Counted from the stretch's first letter, positions 27,354 through 37,314 are shown. The stretch: DNA of 64,000 nucleotides from Schnuerera sp. xch1 (GCF_019931165.1 NZ_JAIOUP010000002.1:124001-188000); one strand, 5' to 3'. A program made the numbers and translations. The notes: generated by a model not told the origin, from the sequence alone.

Positions 27354-27719
27354 ATGGATAAAATAATTAAAAAATGTAAAGCATGCCCTATTGGCTGCGA
27401 ATTAATAATAACTGAAGATAAATCTAACCCTTCAGGGTTTACAGTTGAAGGAAATAGCTGTGGCAGAGGTTTAGAATTTGGGATTAACTTAATAACCAAA
27501 CCCGCTAAAGTCTTAAACGGTAAAGTTCTATTGAAGAATGGATCTATGGGACATCTACCTGTTAAAACAACAGATGTGGTTCCCAAAAATAGAGTGGAAG
27601 ATTGTTTAAAGATAATAAATTCCACAGAGGTTTCTGCTCCTGTTAAAAAAGGAGATGTAATTATAAAAAATATTTTAGGATTAGAAGTAGATGTAGTTGC
27701 TGCAAGAAAAGTAGTATAA
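27354..27719 (+). CDS. DUF1667 cysteine-cluster protein
   Basis: Protein of 121 residues of the DUF1667 family; it begins MDKIIKKCKACPIGCELII and has CxxCPxGC near the N-terminus and NSCGRG around residue 40, suggesting an Fe-S or metal site. In clostridia it is usually encoded next to an anaerobic glycerol-3-phosphate dehydrogenase-type FAD oxidoreductase; here it stands alone. ATG 27354 has GGAGGG at good spacing. The own terminator at 27740 confirms a single-gene transcript. Confidence 0.85.
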   Translation: MDKIIKKCKACPIGCELIITEDKSNPSGFTVEGNSCGRGLEFGINLITKPAKVLNGKVLLKNGSMGHLPVKTTDVVPKNRVEDCLKIINSTEVSAPVKKGDVIIKNILGLEVDVVAARKVV

Positions 27720-27739
27720 AATAATTATATTATTAATTA

Positions 27740-27773
27740 AGTAGGATCTTGGCATTTTCACCAAGATCCTACT
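27740..27773 (+). terminator. Terminator after DUF1667
   Basis: A 13-bp perfect stem, AGTAGGATCTTGG with CCAAGATCCTACT, around an eight-base loop, 20 bp past the stop. Confidence 0.85.
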
Positions 27774-27809
27774 AACTTTATATAAACTTTAGAGCATATT
27801 AAGATTTGA

Positions 27810-27935
27810 CTAATCTAATATAACTGCTCCAAAGATATTAGATGGCTTGCTAGAGTCTTCTAGCAGCCCTTCATAAGTAGCATGTATTTTTAGAAATATA
27901 GATAGCTTTGTATCTTTATCTTCTGTATCTTTCAT
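27810..27935 (-). CDS. Possible 41-residue ORF in a gene-poor gap
   Basis: ATG at 27935 opens a frame of 41 codons starting MKDTEDKDTKLSIF and ending IFGAVILD. Codon use looks coding-like, but the SD (GAGAAAG) is weak and no relative is recognised. It lies in the 700-bp gap before the two-component genes and may be a gene remnant. Confidence 0.25.
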   Translation of the reverse strand: MKDTEDKDTKLSIFLKIHATYEGLLEDSSKPSNIFGAVILD

Positions 27936-28481
27936 CTGTTACTTTCTCATTTGTTATTTCTTAATTCATTCTTAGAAACGCTAGAACAAGATAATAGTTT
28001 CTTTTTTATTTTTCTCTAATTTTATGATACTAAGATTTTGTTTACACAACTTCGTAAATTTATTTTACTATCAGTATCTTATCACCCCCTCCACGTTCTC
28101 ACATTTAAAATATTCACTTTAATAACTTAGTGCCCCATTACACTTATTAATGACCTTCTGTAAAAGATTATATTTCAATATTATTTCTTAACCTTTTCCA
28201 AATATTTAACTTTTGTTTCAAAATTATTAAAAATTGTTACAAGACTCTTTGTTTCTGAATTATCTTTTTATTAGACTGTCTTCAAGATTTGTATTTTAGA
28301 GCTTTTACTACAATATTTTTGAAAACAGAAATTGAATTTGAAGATTAAACTCAAACTCTCAGCTTACTAGATTAATATAAGCTTTAATGATATAATTAGT
28401 AATCAATATAATGAAGTTTTAATAATCTCAATTCATAATCTAATCCTTTAAACTTGGAATATAGCAATGGAGGTGATAATA
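27936..28481. other. Intergenic region without recognised genes
   Basis: About 550 bp of AT-rich sequence, with stops in all frames at short intervals, between the possible small ORF and the response regulator. It may contain the two-component promoter, but no convincing -35/-10 pair was found and no RNA motif was recognised. Confidence 0.6.
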
Positions 28482-29195
28482 TTGCAACATTCAGCAAAAA
28501 TTTTAGTTGTTGATGATGATCCAAATATATTGGAGTTAATAAAATTATATGCTGAAATGGAAGATTTCGAAGTTATAGGTGTGAAAAATGGAGATCTTGC
28601 ATTATCTGCCTTTAATCAAGAAAACCCTGATGTAATTATACTAGATATTATGCTCCCTGGAGCAGACGGTATAACATTATGTCGTAATTTCAGAGAAATA
28701 CGTATGGTCCCAATTATCATGCTTACAGCTAAAGGAGAAGAGGCAGATCGCGTGTTAGGATTAGAGATGGGTGCTGATGACTATGTATCAAAGCCTTTTA
28801 GTCCTAGAGAATTAATAGCTAGAATTAAAGCAATCTTGCGTCGAACTAAAATATTGGACACGTCAGAACATTTAAATATTAAATATCCAGGATTAGAAAT
28901 TATGTCTGATCTTAGAAAAATCCTCGTTAATGATGAAGAGGTAGAAATGACACCAAAAGAATTTGATTTAATATGTTATCTTGCACAAAATCCTTTACGT
29001 GTCTTCTCTAGAGAAAATCTTTTATCTGCTGTCTGGGGATGTGATTATTTTGGTGATCAGCGTACAGTAGATGTGCATGTGAGGAGATTAAGAAAAAAAT
29101 TAGCTCCTTTAGATCATGAATATCTAACAACAATTTGGGGTGTAGGCTATAAATTTACACCACCATTAAAAGTAAAGGAAGTATCATATGAATAG
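28482..29195 (+). CDS. OmpR/PhoB-type response regulator
   Basis: Protein of 237 residues. The receiver domain (1-120) has the acidic pocket VVDDD (Asp11-13), phospho-acceptor Asp55 in LDIMLPG, Thr in MLTAKG and Lys in SKPFSPREL. The C-terminal winged helix (about 135-230) has MTPKEFDLICYLAQNP and DVHVRRLRKKL. The start is TTG 28482, eight bases after an ideal GGAGGTGAT; the ATG at 28467 lies upstream of that SD and is rejected. It overlaps its kinase gene by eight bp. Confidence 0.95.
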   Translation: MQHSAKILVVDDDPNILELIKLYAEMEDFEVIGVKNGDLALSAFNQENPDVIILDIMLPGADGITLCRNFREIRMVPIIMLTAKGEEADRVLGLEMGADDYVSKPFSPRELIARIKAILRRTKILDTSEHLNIKYPGLEIMSDLRKILVNDEEVEMTPKEFDLICYLAQNPLRVFSRENLLSAVWGCDYFGDQRTVDVHVRRLRKKLAPLDHEYLTTIWGVGYKFTPPLKVKEVSYE

Positions 29196-30750
29196 CTATA
29201 TACCACAGTGGGAAAACTGGATTAGAAAACTTTTTCGAAATTTTAAAAAATTGGGATTAGATTTTAAACGCTTTTTATTTAAACAGTTTAATAAGAATAT
29301 ATATACTCGAATATTATTTATAAATATAGTATGTTTTGTAATCAGTTTTATTGCTCTAACAACATTCTATGATTTTTCAGTAAAGCAAATAACTTACAAA
29401 CAAATTCAACAAGAACTAATGCAAAAAGCAAAACGAGTAAACTATGCGTTACTACAACAAGAAAATTGGGAGTCACTTATACATTCTAAAAATAACGATA
29501 GCAATTTTGACAAAACTCAATACGAACAAATCAAGTTTTTATCTGATATTTTTGATGTGAAAGTTACAATTTTCGACAAGTTGGGTAATATCGTAGTAAC
29601 ATCTGCCCAACAAGAAATCGTTCCAGGTGCTGAAGTAGATAAAAATTTTACTGAAATCATTTCTAGTGGTGAAACTCTAACTACAAAAGTTACGGATCCT
29701 GAAACAGACGAATTAACTTTTATTGCAGCTGTCCCTATGGGAGATAGTAAAGATATTATTATTAATGGTATTTTATTAGAATTCACTCCATCTAAGCTTG
29801 ATTATAATATAGCTAGTATGCGATTATATTTAATGTTAACAGGAATATTCTTACTTATTATTATTATTTTTATTTCAGTATCCCAAGCCATGCATATTTC
29901 TAAGCCTATTTCTAAATTAAGCACGTACATGGCTGATCTTAACAATGGAAATTATGTTAAACAAGAAAATCGTATTGCTTTAGATGAGATTAAAACGCTG
30001 ACTGAACAGTTTAATAAATTAGTACAAAAAATGCAAAACATACAGGAACAAAATCAAAATATAGAAAAGGAAAAAACAAAACTATTTGCAGATATATCTC
30101 ACGAACTACGTACCCCACTAACCACTGTTCAAGGTTTTGTAGAAGCTATCCAAGACGGTGTGATTAAAGATAAAGATTTAATAGATAAATATATTGAAAT
30201 TATCTATACACAAACTATACACATTAATAGATTAATTGATGATATGTTGCAATTAAGCCGTTTAGAAAGTGGTACTATGCGATTAGAAAAGATTCCATTA
30301 AATTTAACAACTGTAGCATATAATGTTGTTGAATCTATGGAAAATGTGGCTCAATCTATGAATATAAATATTACCTTTGAAAAAAATAAAAATCAAATAA
30401 TGATAATGGGAGATATTGATAAGATCGAACAAATACTTAAGAATCTAATACAAAATGCTATAAATGCTTCAGAAAACGGTACTATTAAAATTAAAGTAGA
30501 AACTTTTAAAGATGAAGTTATTCTATCAATTAAAGATAATGGTGTTGGTATACCAAATGAAGACTTACCACATATTTGGGAAAGATTTTATCAAAGTAAA
30601 GCTCAAAGAAGCAATACTAAATCAAAACAAGGTAGTGGCTTAGGTTTATCTATAGTAAAACATCTTGTACAATTACATGAAGGGAAAATCGAAGTCGAGA
30701 GTCAGCTTGGTATAGGGACTACCTTCTATATACGCTTTCCTGCTCTATAA
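29188..30750 (+). CDS. Sensor histidine kinase
   Basis: Membrane kinase of 520 residues paired with the preceding regulator. Order: transmembrane 1 (about 41-61), extracytoplasmic sensor (62-212), transmembrane 2 (213-232), HAMP (233-285), HisKA with phospho-accepting His305 in ISHELRTPL, and the ATPase domain with N box NLIQNAINAS, G1 DNGVGIP and G2 GSGLGLSIV. The long N-terminal 40 residues are basic and cytoplasmic. The signal is unknown; no obvious target operon is adjacent. Confidence 0.95.
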   Translation: MNSYIPQWENWIRKLFRNFKKLGLDFKRFLFKQFNKNIYTRILFINIVCFVISFIALTTFYDFSVKQITYKQIQQELMQKAKRVNYALLQQENWESLIHSKNNDSNFDKTQYEQIKFLSDIFDVKVTIFDKLGNIVVTSAQQEIVPGAEVDKNFTEIISSGETLTTKVTDPETDELTFIAAVPMGDSKDIIINGILLEFTPSKLDYNIASMRLYLMLTGIFLLIIIIFISVSQAMHISKPISKLSTYMADLNNGNYVKQENRIALDEIKTLTEQFNKLVQKMQNIQEQNQNIEKEKTKLFADISHELRTPLTTVQGFVEAIQDGVIKDKDLIDKYIEIIYTQTIHINRLIDDMLQLSRLESGTMRLEKIPLNLTTVAYNVVESMENVAQSMNINITFEKNKNQIMIMGDIDKIEQILKNLIQNAINASENGTIKIKVETFKDEVILSIKDNGVGIPNEDLPHIWERFYQSKAQRSNTKSKQGSGLGLSIVKHLVQLHEGKIEVESQLGIGTTFYIRFPAL

Positions 30751-30754
30751 TACA

Positions 30755-30808
30755 ATATGGGTAAAGCTATTTACCTTTGCACATAATAGGAATAGCTTTA
30801 CCCATATT
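30755..30808. terminator. Terminator after the two-component genes
   Basis: An 18-bp stem (AATATGGGTAAAGCTATT with its complement) around an 18-base loop, followed by TATTTAAAT; on the opposite strand it could also serve the convergent hemolysin III gene. Confidence 0.8.
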
Positions 30809-30850
30809 TATTTAAATAGATTTATTCACTTACTTATTCCCTCATATATC

Positions 30851-31495
30851 CTAGGTTAAATACAATAATATACCTACAAAATGTAATGCAGTACCTGCTA
30901 ATACAAATATATGCCAAATAGCATGATTATATGGTATTGATTTTTTACTATAAAATATAGTCCCTAAGCTGTATATTATTCCTCCTCCTAAAATCCACAA
31001 TATGAAATTTATAGAAGTCATCTCAATTACAGGCTTTAAAGTGAATACAACAATCCACCCCATAGCTATATATGTAATCAAGGATAACGCCTTGTATTTA
31101 TCAAAATTCCCTACAGTTATTATTTTAAACACTACCCCAAATATAGCAATAAACCATATTACAATCATAACACCCAGTCTTAATCCATCATTCATCGTTA
31201 GTAATGCTATAGGTGTATAAGTTCCAGAAATAAAAAGATATATTGAGGAATGATCAAATACCCTTAATATATTTTTAGTTTTTTCATTTCTAATACTATG
31301 ATAAAGAGTTGATGATAGATACATAAATATTAAACAAAATCCATATATGCTAAATGCAACTATAGAAAGAGTATCTTTTTTTCTTATAGCAAAAATCAAT
31401 AGGACAACCAATGCAACTATACCAAATATTATACCTGCTCCATGTGTAATTCCATTAACTATCTCTTCTCCTTTAGTATATTTTTTATTATCCAA
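30851..31495 (-). CDS. Hemolysin III/PAQR family membrane protein
   Basis: Protein of 214 residues with seven predicted spans. Motifs of the PAQR/HlyIII family: EIVNGITHGAGI near the N-terminus, SSTLYHS and FDHSSIYLFISGTYTPI, and the C-terminal HAIWHIFVLAGTALHF. The conserved His and Ser/Asp residues form a metal site in family members. The name hemolysin is historical; the bacterial function is unclear. TTG start at 31495 with AAAGGAGATGG upstream. Confidence 0.9.
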   Translation of the reverse strand: MDNKKYTKGEEIVNGITHGAGIIFGIVALVVLLIFAIRKKDTLSIVAFSIYGFCLIFMYLSSTLYHSIRNEKTKNILRVFDHSSIYLFISGTYTPIALLTMNDGLRLGVMIVIWFIAIFGVVFKIITVGNFDKYKALSLITYIAMGWIVVFTLKPVIEMTSINFILWILGGGIIYSLGTIFYSKKSIPYNHAIWHIFVLAGTALHFVGILLYLT

Positions 31496-31572
31496 ATTTA
31501 TCCATCTCCTTTTTTAATTAATACAGGTAATTAAAGGTAGGCCCTATTTATGCATTTAGTATACATAGTACT

Positions 31573-32322
31573 CTACTCTTGATCTGTTATTATTATTGGA
31601 CCATCCTTTGTTATGGCTAAAGTATGCTCATATTGTGTTGACAGTTTGCCATCAATAGTTCTAGCTGTCCACTTATTATCATCTATAGTACTTTCATATC
31701 TACCAATATTCACCATAGGCTCTATTGTTAAAACCATACCTTCCATAAGCCTTGGTCCTCTTCCTGGACTGCCAAAATGAGGTACTTGAGGTTCTTCATG
31801 CATATTTCTTCCTATACCATGCCCTACGAAATCTCTAACAACAGAAAATCCTTCAGATTCTACATATGTTTGAATGGCATGAGAAATATCTCCAACTCTA
31901 TTTCCAATTACTGCTTTTTCTATTCCAATATATAAAGCTTTTTTAGTTATATCTAATAGCTTTTTTGCCTCATCTGAAATGTTTCCCACTCCATAGCTCC
32001 AAGCTGAATCCGCAAGCCACCCACCTAAATTGACCACCATATCTATAGTAACAATATCCCCGTCTTTCAAAGGTGATCTCCTTGGAAAACCGTGACATAT
32101 TTCATCATTAATAGAAGCACATGTAGCAAACTGATATCCTTGATATCCTTTTTGCTCAGCTGTTGCTCCATTTTTCTTTAAATACTCTTCCACAAATTGG
32201 TCTATTTCATAAGTACTTATTCCAGGTTTAATCATTTTAGCAATTTCCTTGTGTACTCTTGCCAACAACTCTCCAGCTTTTTTCATCTTCTCTATTTCTT
32301 GTCTTGTCTTTATAATAATCAT
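31573..32322 (-). CDS. map: Methionine aminopeptidase, type I
   Basis: Metallopeptidase of 249 residues that removes N-terminal Met. All five metal ligands fall in conserved stretches: TIDMVVNLGGWLADSAWSY (two Asp), GHGIGRNMHEEPQVPH (His), TIEPMV (Glu) and YEHTLAI (Glu). No ribosomal-protein genes are adjacent, so it is probably a second, standalone copy in this genome; that is inference. Confidence 0.95.
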   Translation of the reverse strand: MIIIKTRQEIEKMKKAGELLARVHKEIAKMIKPGISTYEIDQFVEEYLKKNGATAEQKGYQGYQFATCASINDEICHGFPRRSPLKDGDIVTIDMVVNLGGWLADSAWSYGVGNISDEAKKLLDITKKALYIGIEKAVIGNRVGDISHAIQTYVESEGFSVVRDFVGHGIGRNMHEEPQVPHFGSPGRGPRLMEGMVLTIEPMVNIGRYESTIDDNKWTARTIDGKLSTQYEHTLAITKDGPIIITDQE

Positions 32323-32380
32323 ATACCATTTCCTTTCTATTACAATTGTATTATATTTATATCAAAATTATCTTCTTATA

Positions 32381-33328
32381 TTAATTATACTCATCTACTT
32401 GATTAATTAGATTAATAAATCTTTTATCATTGCGAAGATTATTTAAATCCGTGTCCACTTTAATCATCTCAATTATCTTTGGATATAAGACTATAGATTT
32501 TCTCAAGTCTTTTATAGCTTTACCTATTTCATTTAATCTAGCATAACAGCAAGCTCTATTATAATACAAATACTTTGCATAAGTATTATATTCTATACCC
32601 TCTGTCAATGTTTTTATCGCTTTTTCTAATTCGCCTTCTTCAATATATATTGCTGATTTATTTAAGTATGAATCAGAATACTCATTATTGTTTTCTATAG
32701 ATTTATTATAATACTCTATAGCTTTTTTGTTATCGCCTAATTTCTTATATATAACTCCCATATTAAACAATGCTCTATAATAATCTGAATTTAACTCTAA
32801 ACTTTTCTTTATCATCTCAAAAGCCTTATTATATTCTCCTCTTTCTTCATATATAGACCCTATATTATTATATGCCATATAATCATCAGGTTTAAGGTTG
32901 ATTACTTTTTGATAATAACATATAGCTTTTTCATCATCACCTTTTTCATCATAAATATTAGCTATATAAAAATACGCCCTATCATATTCTGGATCTATTT
33001 TGATTGCTTTAAAATATGAATCCAACGCTTTTTCCATATCTTCTAATCTCTCATACATAGTTGCTGCACCATAAAAAGCTCCTGCTTGACCTTCATCTAT
33101 ATCTATAATTTTTTCATACGTTTCTAAGGCTTTTTCTGGAATATCTAATTCATCGTAGATAATTGCTATATTATATAAAATTTGTACATTATCCTCATTG
33201 TTCCCTGCAAATTGTAATGCCTTTTTGTAAAATTTAATAGCTTTTTTCCTTTCTCCACCTAAATAGGCATTTTCTGCAAGAATAACATAGTTCTCTCTTC
33301 TATCATACTGATTTAAATGTTTATTCAT
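32381..33328 (-). CDS. Tetratricopeptide repeat protein
   Basis: Protein of 315 residues, built almost wholly of 34-residue TPR units from about residue 8 (for example ALETYEKIIDIDEGQAGAF, AICYYQKVINLKPDDYMAY, AIEYYNKSIENNNEYSDSY). No signal peptide or membrane segment. It is a cytoplasmic protein-interaction scaffold of unknown partner. Confidence 0.9.
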   Translation of the reverse strand: MNKHLNQYDRRENYVILAENAYLGGERKKAIKFYKKALQFAGNNEDNVQILYNIAIIYDELDIPEKALETYEKIIDIDEGQAGAFYGAATMYERLEDMEKALDSYFKAIKIDPEYDRAYFYIANIYDEKGDDEKAICYYQKVINLKPDDYMAYNNIGSIYEERGEYNKAFEMIKKSLELNSDYYRALFNMGVIYKKLGDNKKAIEYYNKSIENNNEYSDSYLNKSAIYIEEGELEKAIKTLTEGIEYNTYAKYLYYNRACCYARLNEIGKAIKDLRKSIVLYPKIIEMIKVDTDLNNLRNDKRFINLINQVDEYN

Positions 33329-33455
33329 TTTTGTTTACACCCTCTAATAGATTGATTGCTAATTATAGTTTAACACAATATTGATAAAAATGATGATTTT
33401 TATCAATATAAATAATATATACCATCAATACTAAATCTTAATTTTTTTACTAGAT

Positions 33456-34004
33456 TTAAAAAAAATTAATCATATGTCTTACATAGGTAATTAAATATAC
33501 ATACACTATAATACCAGAACCTACTCCTATTATTATTCCCGCTACTACATCAGTTGGATAATGTACACCTAAATATATTCTAGAAATACCAATTAAAAAG
33601 GCAATACTTATAGCAAACAAAGATAATTCAGGTATATTAAGTACAATAATAGTAGCAACTGAAAAGCTAGCAGAAGTATGTCCTGAAGGGAAAGAATAAT
33701 CTTTTAAAATTATACCAAATGTATTTAAATTTTTCAGTATATTATAAGGTCGTTCTCTACTTAGTAAACTCTTTAAACTATACGTAATAGTCTGACTAAT
33801 ACACAATGTTATAGCACTTTGAGTACCTATAGTTCTAGCTTCTTTATTCCCTAATATTATCAATACAAAGATAAATGGGAATATGAACATAACACTTCCT
33901 AAGTTAGTAATCCTTAACATAACTTTATCCAAGAATTTAGATTTCATCTTGTCATTGATAAGTTTAATCAATTTTTCATCAAACCACTTAAATCTATTTT
34001 TCAT
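33456..34004 (-). CDS. PAP2-family phosphatase
   Basis: Membrane protein of 182 residues with the phosphatidic acid phosphatase motifs KSLLSRERPYN (motif 1, K..RP), PSGHTSASFS (motif 2) and SRIYLGVHYPTDVVAG (motif 3). About five spans. Likely substrates are lipid phosphates such as undecaprenyl diphosphate or phosphatidate; not resolvable from sequence. Confidence 0.92.
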   Translation of the reverse strand: MKNRFKWFDEKLIKLINDKMKSKFLDKVMLRITNLGSVMFIFPFIFVLIILGNKEARTIGTQSAITLCISQTITYSLKSLLSRERPYNILKNLNTFGIILKDYSFPSGHTSASFSVATIIVLNIPELSLFAISIAFLIGISRIYLGVHYPTDVVAGIIIGVGSGIIVYVYLITYVRHMINFF

Positions 34005-34159
34005 ATTGCATTCTCCTCAATACATTATTATTTCAAGTATATTTATATATTAATCTATTATTACCTTGGGAAATAAGATATTATATATACTATAATATAT
34101 ACTTTTTTTATACCAAAATCTATGATAATATGTATAAGATTGATTAAGTAGGTGTTTAT

Positions 34160-36025
34160 ATGAATCTGAGTAAAGAACAAAAGAAAGCTATCTATCATAC
34201 AAATGGACCAGCGTTAATATTAGCTGTCCCTGGAGCTGGGAAAACTACCGTTTTAATTCATAGAACTGCAAATCTGATTATTAACTATAATATTAGTCCT
34301 GAAAAAATACTTTCAATTACCTTTAGCAAATCTTCTGCTAAAGATATGAAGGATCGATTTAATAAATTATATGGAAATATTTCTAAGATGCCAGTTCGTT
34401 TTTCAACAATTCATAGTTTTAGCTATAGCTTAATAAGAGAATATGCTTTTAAAAATAAAATTAGGTACATTCTTATCGAAGATCAAAAGAAAAAATTAAA
34501 TAAATTTAACATACTTAAAAAGATTTATTTTTCAACAAATAATGATTATATTTCAGAAGAAAAACTAGAAGCATTAATTAATTCTATTGGATATATAAAA
34601 AACATGTTAATTACCCCAAGAGAATTTTTATCTAAATCCAAAATTGAAATTAAAAATTTTAAAGATATATTCGAAAAATATGAAAGTTATAAGAGGGATA
34701 ACAAATTAATAGATTTTGACGATATGCTTACACTTTCCCTAAAAATACTACAAAATGATATGTACATATTAGATAAATATAGAAGTAAATATGAATATAT
34801 ACAAGTGGATGAAGGACAAGATACTTCAAAAGTTCAAATGGAAATTATTAAACTATTGTCTCAACCTAAAAACAATCTCTTCATAGTAGCAGATGATGAT
34901 CAATCAATTTATGGATTTAGAGGAGCCTATCCTATGGGATTGTTTGAGTTTAATAAAATTTATGATAATAGTAAAATCTTTTATATGGAGCAAAATTATC
35001 GTTCTACTAAAAATATAGTTTCTGTATGTAATAAATTTATTAAAAAAAATACATTAAGATATAGTAAAAATATATTTACACAAAATTCCTTTTTAGAACC
35101 AATTAATATTGTTAAAGTAAATACTTTAGAAGATCAATATGAATTTATAATAAATGGACTTAAAAATAGTAATTATAATAACACAGCTATTTTATATACG
35201 AATAATATTTCATCTATTGGAATAATAGAGTATTTGCAAAGAAACAATATTCCATTCTATATGAAAGATACAAAAATTAAATTTTTTAATCATTGGATAG
35301 TACAAGATATAATTCACTTCTTTATACTATCTCAAGATAATTCTAATATAGAATCTTTTAAAAATATATACTTTAAGATGAATGGATTTATATCTAAAAA
35401 GCAGCTAAATTACATAAAAACATTGAATCATAATCAATCAATATTCAATAAGTTGTTAGATATTCCAGGAATCACTCAGTTTTATAGAAAAAACTTTTTA
35501 GATCTGAAATTAGCTTTTAAAAAATTATCTAAAATGAAACCCTTAGATGCTATTAATCATATTGAAAAAAACTTAGGATATGAAGATTATTTAAAAGAAA
35601 GCTGCATGAAATTTGGACATACATTTGATACCTTGAGAACTATATTAAATTATACAAAAATAATAGCTTCAAAAACAAAAGATTTTAATGATTTTATAGA
35701 AAGATTAAAATATCTACAATATCTCTGTACTCAATCTAAAGGAGTAAAAGAAGGAATCACTCTCTCTACAATACATTCTGCAAAAGGATTAGAATTCGAA
35801 AGAGTTTATATTATAGATCTAGTTGAAGGCGATTTTCCTACTATAAGCAGTATAGATGCTTTTAATAGAGGAAATATCGAAGCGTTAGAAGAAGAAAGAA
35901 GACTTTTTTATGTAGGTATGACTAGAGCAAAAAATCATTTGATACTATTAACCATTGATAATAAAAACAGCAAAAAAATGGAAGTCTCTAGATTTTTAAA
36001 AGAGTTAGAAGAACTTGAGGTTTAA
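34160..36025 (+). CDS. UvrD/PcrA-like superfamily 1 helicase, short form
   Basis: Protein of 621 residues. Motifs in order: Walker A AVPGAGKTT (22-30), Ia ITFSKSSAKDM, II QVDEGQDTS, III ADDDQSIYGFRGA, IV EQNYRST, V STIHSAKGLEF, VI RRLFYVGMTRAK. Shorter than PcrA/UvrD (700 or more), lacking the C-terminal tail and having a reduced 2B region, and not adjacent to ligA; motif II has DEGQD in place of DEAQD. It is an accessory DNA helicase of unknown role. Confidence 0.88.
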   Translation: MNLSKEQKKAIYHTNGPALILAVPGAGKTTVLIHRTANLIINYNISPEKILSITFSKSSAKDMKDRFNKLYGNISKMPVRFSTIHSFSYSLIREYAFKNKIRYILIEDQKKKLNKFNILKKIYFSTNNDYISEEKLEALINSIGYIKNMLITPREFLSKSKIEIKNFKDIFEKYESYKRDNKLIDFDDMLTLSLKILQNDMYILDKYRSKYEYIQVDEGQDTSKVQMEIIKLLSQPKNNLFIVADDDQSIYGFRGAYPMGLFEFNKIYDNSKIFYMEQNYRSTKNIVSVCNKFIKKNTLRYSKNIFTQNSFLEPINIVKVNTLEDQYEFIINGLKNSNYNNTAILYTNNISSIGIIEYLQRNNIPFYMKDTKIKFFNHWIVQDIIHFFILSQDNSNIESFKNIYFKMNGFISKKQLNYIKTLNHNQSIFNKLLDIPGITQFYRKNFLDLKLAFKKLSKMKPLDAINHIEKNLGYEDYLKESCMKFGHTFDTLRTILNYTKIIASKTKDFNDFIERLKYLQYLCTQSKGVKEGITLSTIHSAKGLEFERVYIIDLVEGDFPTISSIDAFNRGNIEALEEERRLFYVGMTRAKNHLILLTIDNKNSKKMEVSRFLKELEELEV

Positions 36026-36267
36026 CTTATAGTATTACATTAACTATTGCAAAACTACAAATTCAGCCAATTCTAACTTAAAGTTAAAGATTAAGATCAA
36101 CTGAAATTTAAAATATTATACCTTACTTTAATAATATCTTTTTTATGTAATAAATACAATGACTTTTAAGCATAATAAATTTAGCTAATTTTATATTATT
36201 TTTTATAAAATTAGGAATACTATATGAAGAGGAAACATATTAAAAGATTTTAAAGAGGAGGTTTATC

Positions 36268-36417
36268 GTGGCTAAAAACAGAAATAACAACAATAGAAAT
36301 GACAACAAAAACAATAATAACAACAATAGGAATGACAACAACAGAAACAACAAGAATAATAACAACAAGGATAGCAACAATAGGAATGACAATAGAAACG
36401 ATAACAAAAACTTTTAG
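36268..36417 (+). CDS. Asparagine-rich low-complexity micro-protein (49 residues)
   Basis: GTG 36268 with the SD AGAGGAGG six to seven bases upstream opens a 49-codon frame that is 29 Asn, 6 Arg, 5 Asp and 5 Lys, with imperfect repeats such as NNNNRNDN. It has its own strong terminator directly after the stop, so it is a monocistronic gene and not random AT-rich sequence. The composition suggests a disordered protein, possibly spore-associated or nucleic-acid-binding; no family is recognised. It is too short for common gene callers. Confidence 0.75.
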   Translation: MAKNRNNNNRNDNKNNNNNNRNDNNRNNKNNNNKDSNNRNDNRNDNKNF

Positions 36418-36458
36418 TTAATATTAAAGAGCCCATCAGATGGGCTCTTTAATATTAA
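36418..36458 (+). terminator. Terminator of the Asn-rich gene
   Basis: A 19-bp perfect stem around a three-base loop (core AAAGAGCCCATC), starting directly after the stop codon; also suitable for the convergent HAD gene. Confidence 0.9.
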
Positions 36459-36489
36459 CTATTTAATTAGTCCATTAGATGAAAATAAA

Positions 36490-37215
36490 TTATAATATTT
36501 CAACATCTGATTTTAACTTATAAATTACATCTTTTCTCTCTATAATTATAGTGATTTTATTACAAAGGTTCTCGTCTTTTCTAATATCTAATAAAAATTT
36601 TCTATTTGGATTTATTGCAACAGGATTACCTACTATCTGTAACATAGATAAATCTCCTGTAGTATCTCCGTAAGCATAACTCTTCTTTAAATCAACATTA
36701 TATTTATCAAGAAATTTTGCTAAAGTTTTCTGTTTGTTATCTGAATTCCACATCTTCTTTATTTTTCCTGTAAAATTATTGTTTTCGTCAACTAAGTATG
36801 TTGTACCTCTATATTCTGTTGCTCCATATTTTTCTGCCATTTTTGAAACAAGAAAATCAGGACTTCCAGATATAAAAAACACCTTATGTTTTTGACTTTT
36901 ATGCCATTCTATTCTATCCCTTGAATATCTATATACCATATCTCCATTTATATTTATAACCTGAGAAGCAATAAATTCAATATAAGATTTATTTACTCCT
37001 TTCAATTCATCTATATACACTCTCCCTAAAGCTTCTAAATAATCATCAAAATCACCATATCTTTTATCCCATTCTTCAAAAACAGGTTTTATCTTGTTAT
37101 ACCATATGGATGGATCTATAACCTCGTACTTTATCAATTTTTTAAAGTGTTCTATCATCAATGAATTTCTAAAAAGTGTTCCATCTATATCAAAAAAAGC
37201 CGCAATATTATTCAC
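36490..37215 (-). CDS. HAD-IB family phosphatase
   Basis: Protein of 241 residues related to phosphoserine phosphatase. Motif I is FDIDGTLFR (Asp9, Asp11), motif II FISGSPDFL, motif III Lys in the KQKTLAKFLDKY region, motif IV GDTTGDLSML. The GTG start at 37215 has AGGTGAT-type SD upstream. In relatives the substrate is phosphoserine or a lipid phosphate; here it is not defined. Confidence 0.88.
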   Translation of the reverse strand: MNNIAAFFDIDGTLFRNSLMIEHFKKLIKYEVIDPSIWYNKIKPVFEEWDKRYGDFDDYLEALGRVYIDELKGVNKSYIEFIASQVININGDMVYRYSRDRIEWHKSQKHKVFFISGSPDFLVSKMAEKYGATEYRGTTYLVDENNNFTGKIKKMWNSDNKQKTLAKFLDKYNVDLKKSYAYGDTTGDLSMLQIVGNPVAINPNRKFLLDIRKDENLCNKITIIIERKDVIYKLKSDVEIL

Positions 37216-37314
37216 ATTATCACCTATTTCCTTTTATTTATACTATATACCCTAATTATCAAGGTAGTAAATATAGAATAAAATATAATATACGAAAAAC
37301 TTAGGAGGATTAGT

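Noticed and set aside
36268-36417. Asn-codon-rich tract as simple DNA repeat or CRISPR-like array
   Set aside because: The AAC/AAT units are irregular, in frame, start with GTG plus SD and end at a stop before a terminator; it is a coding gene, not spacer-repeat DNA.
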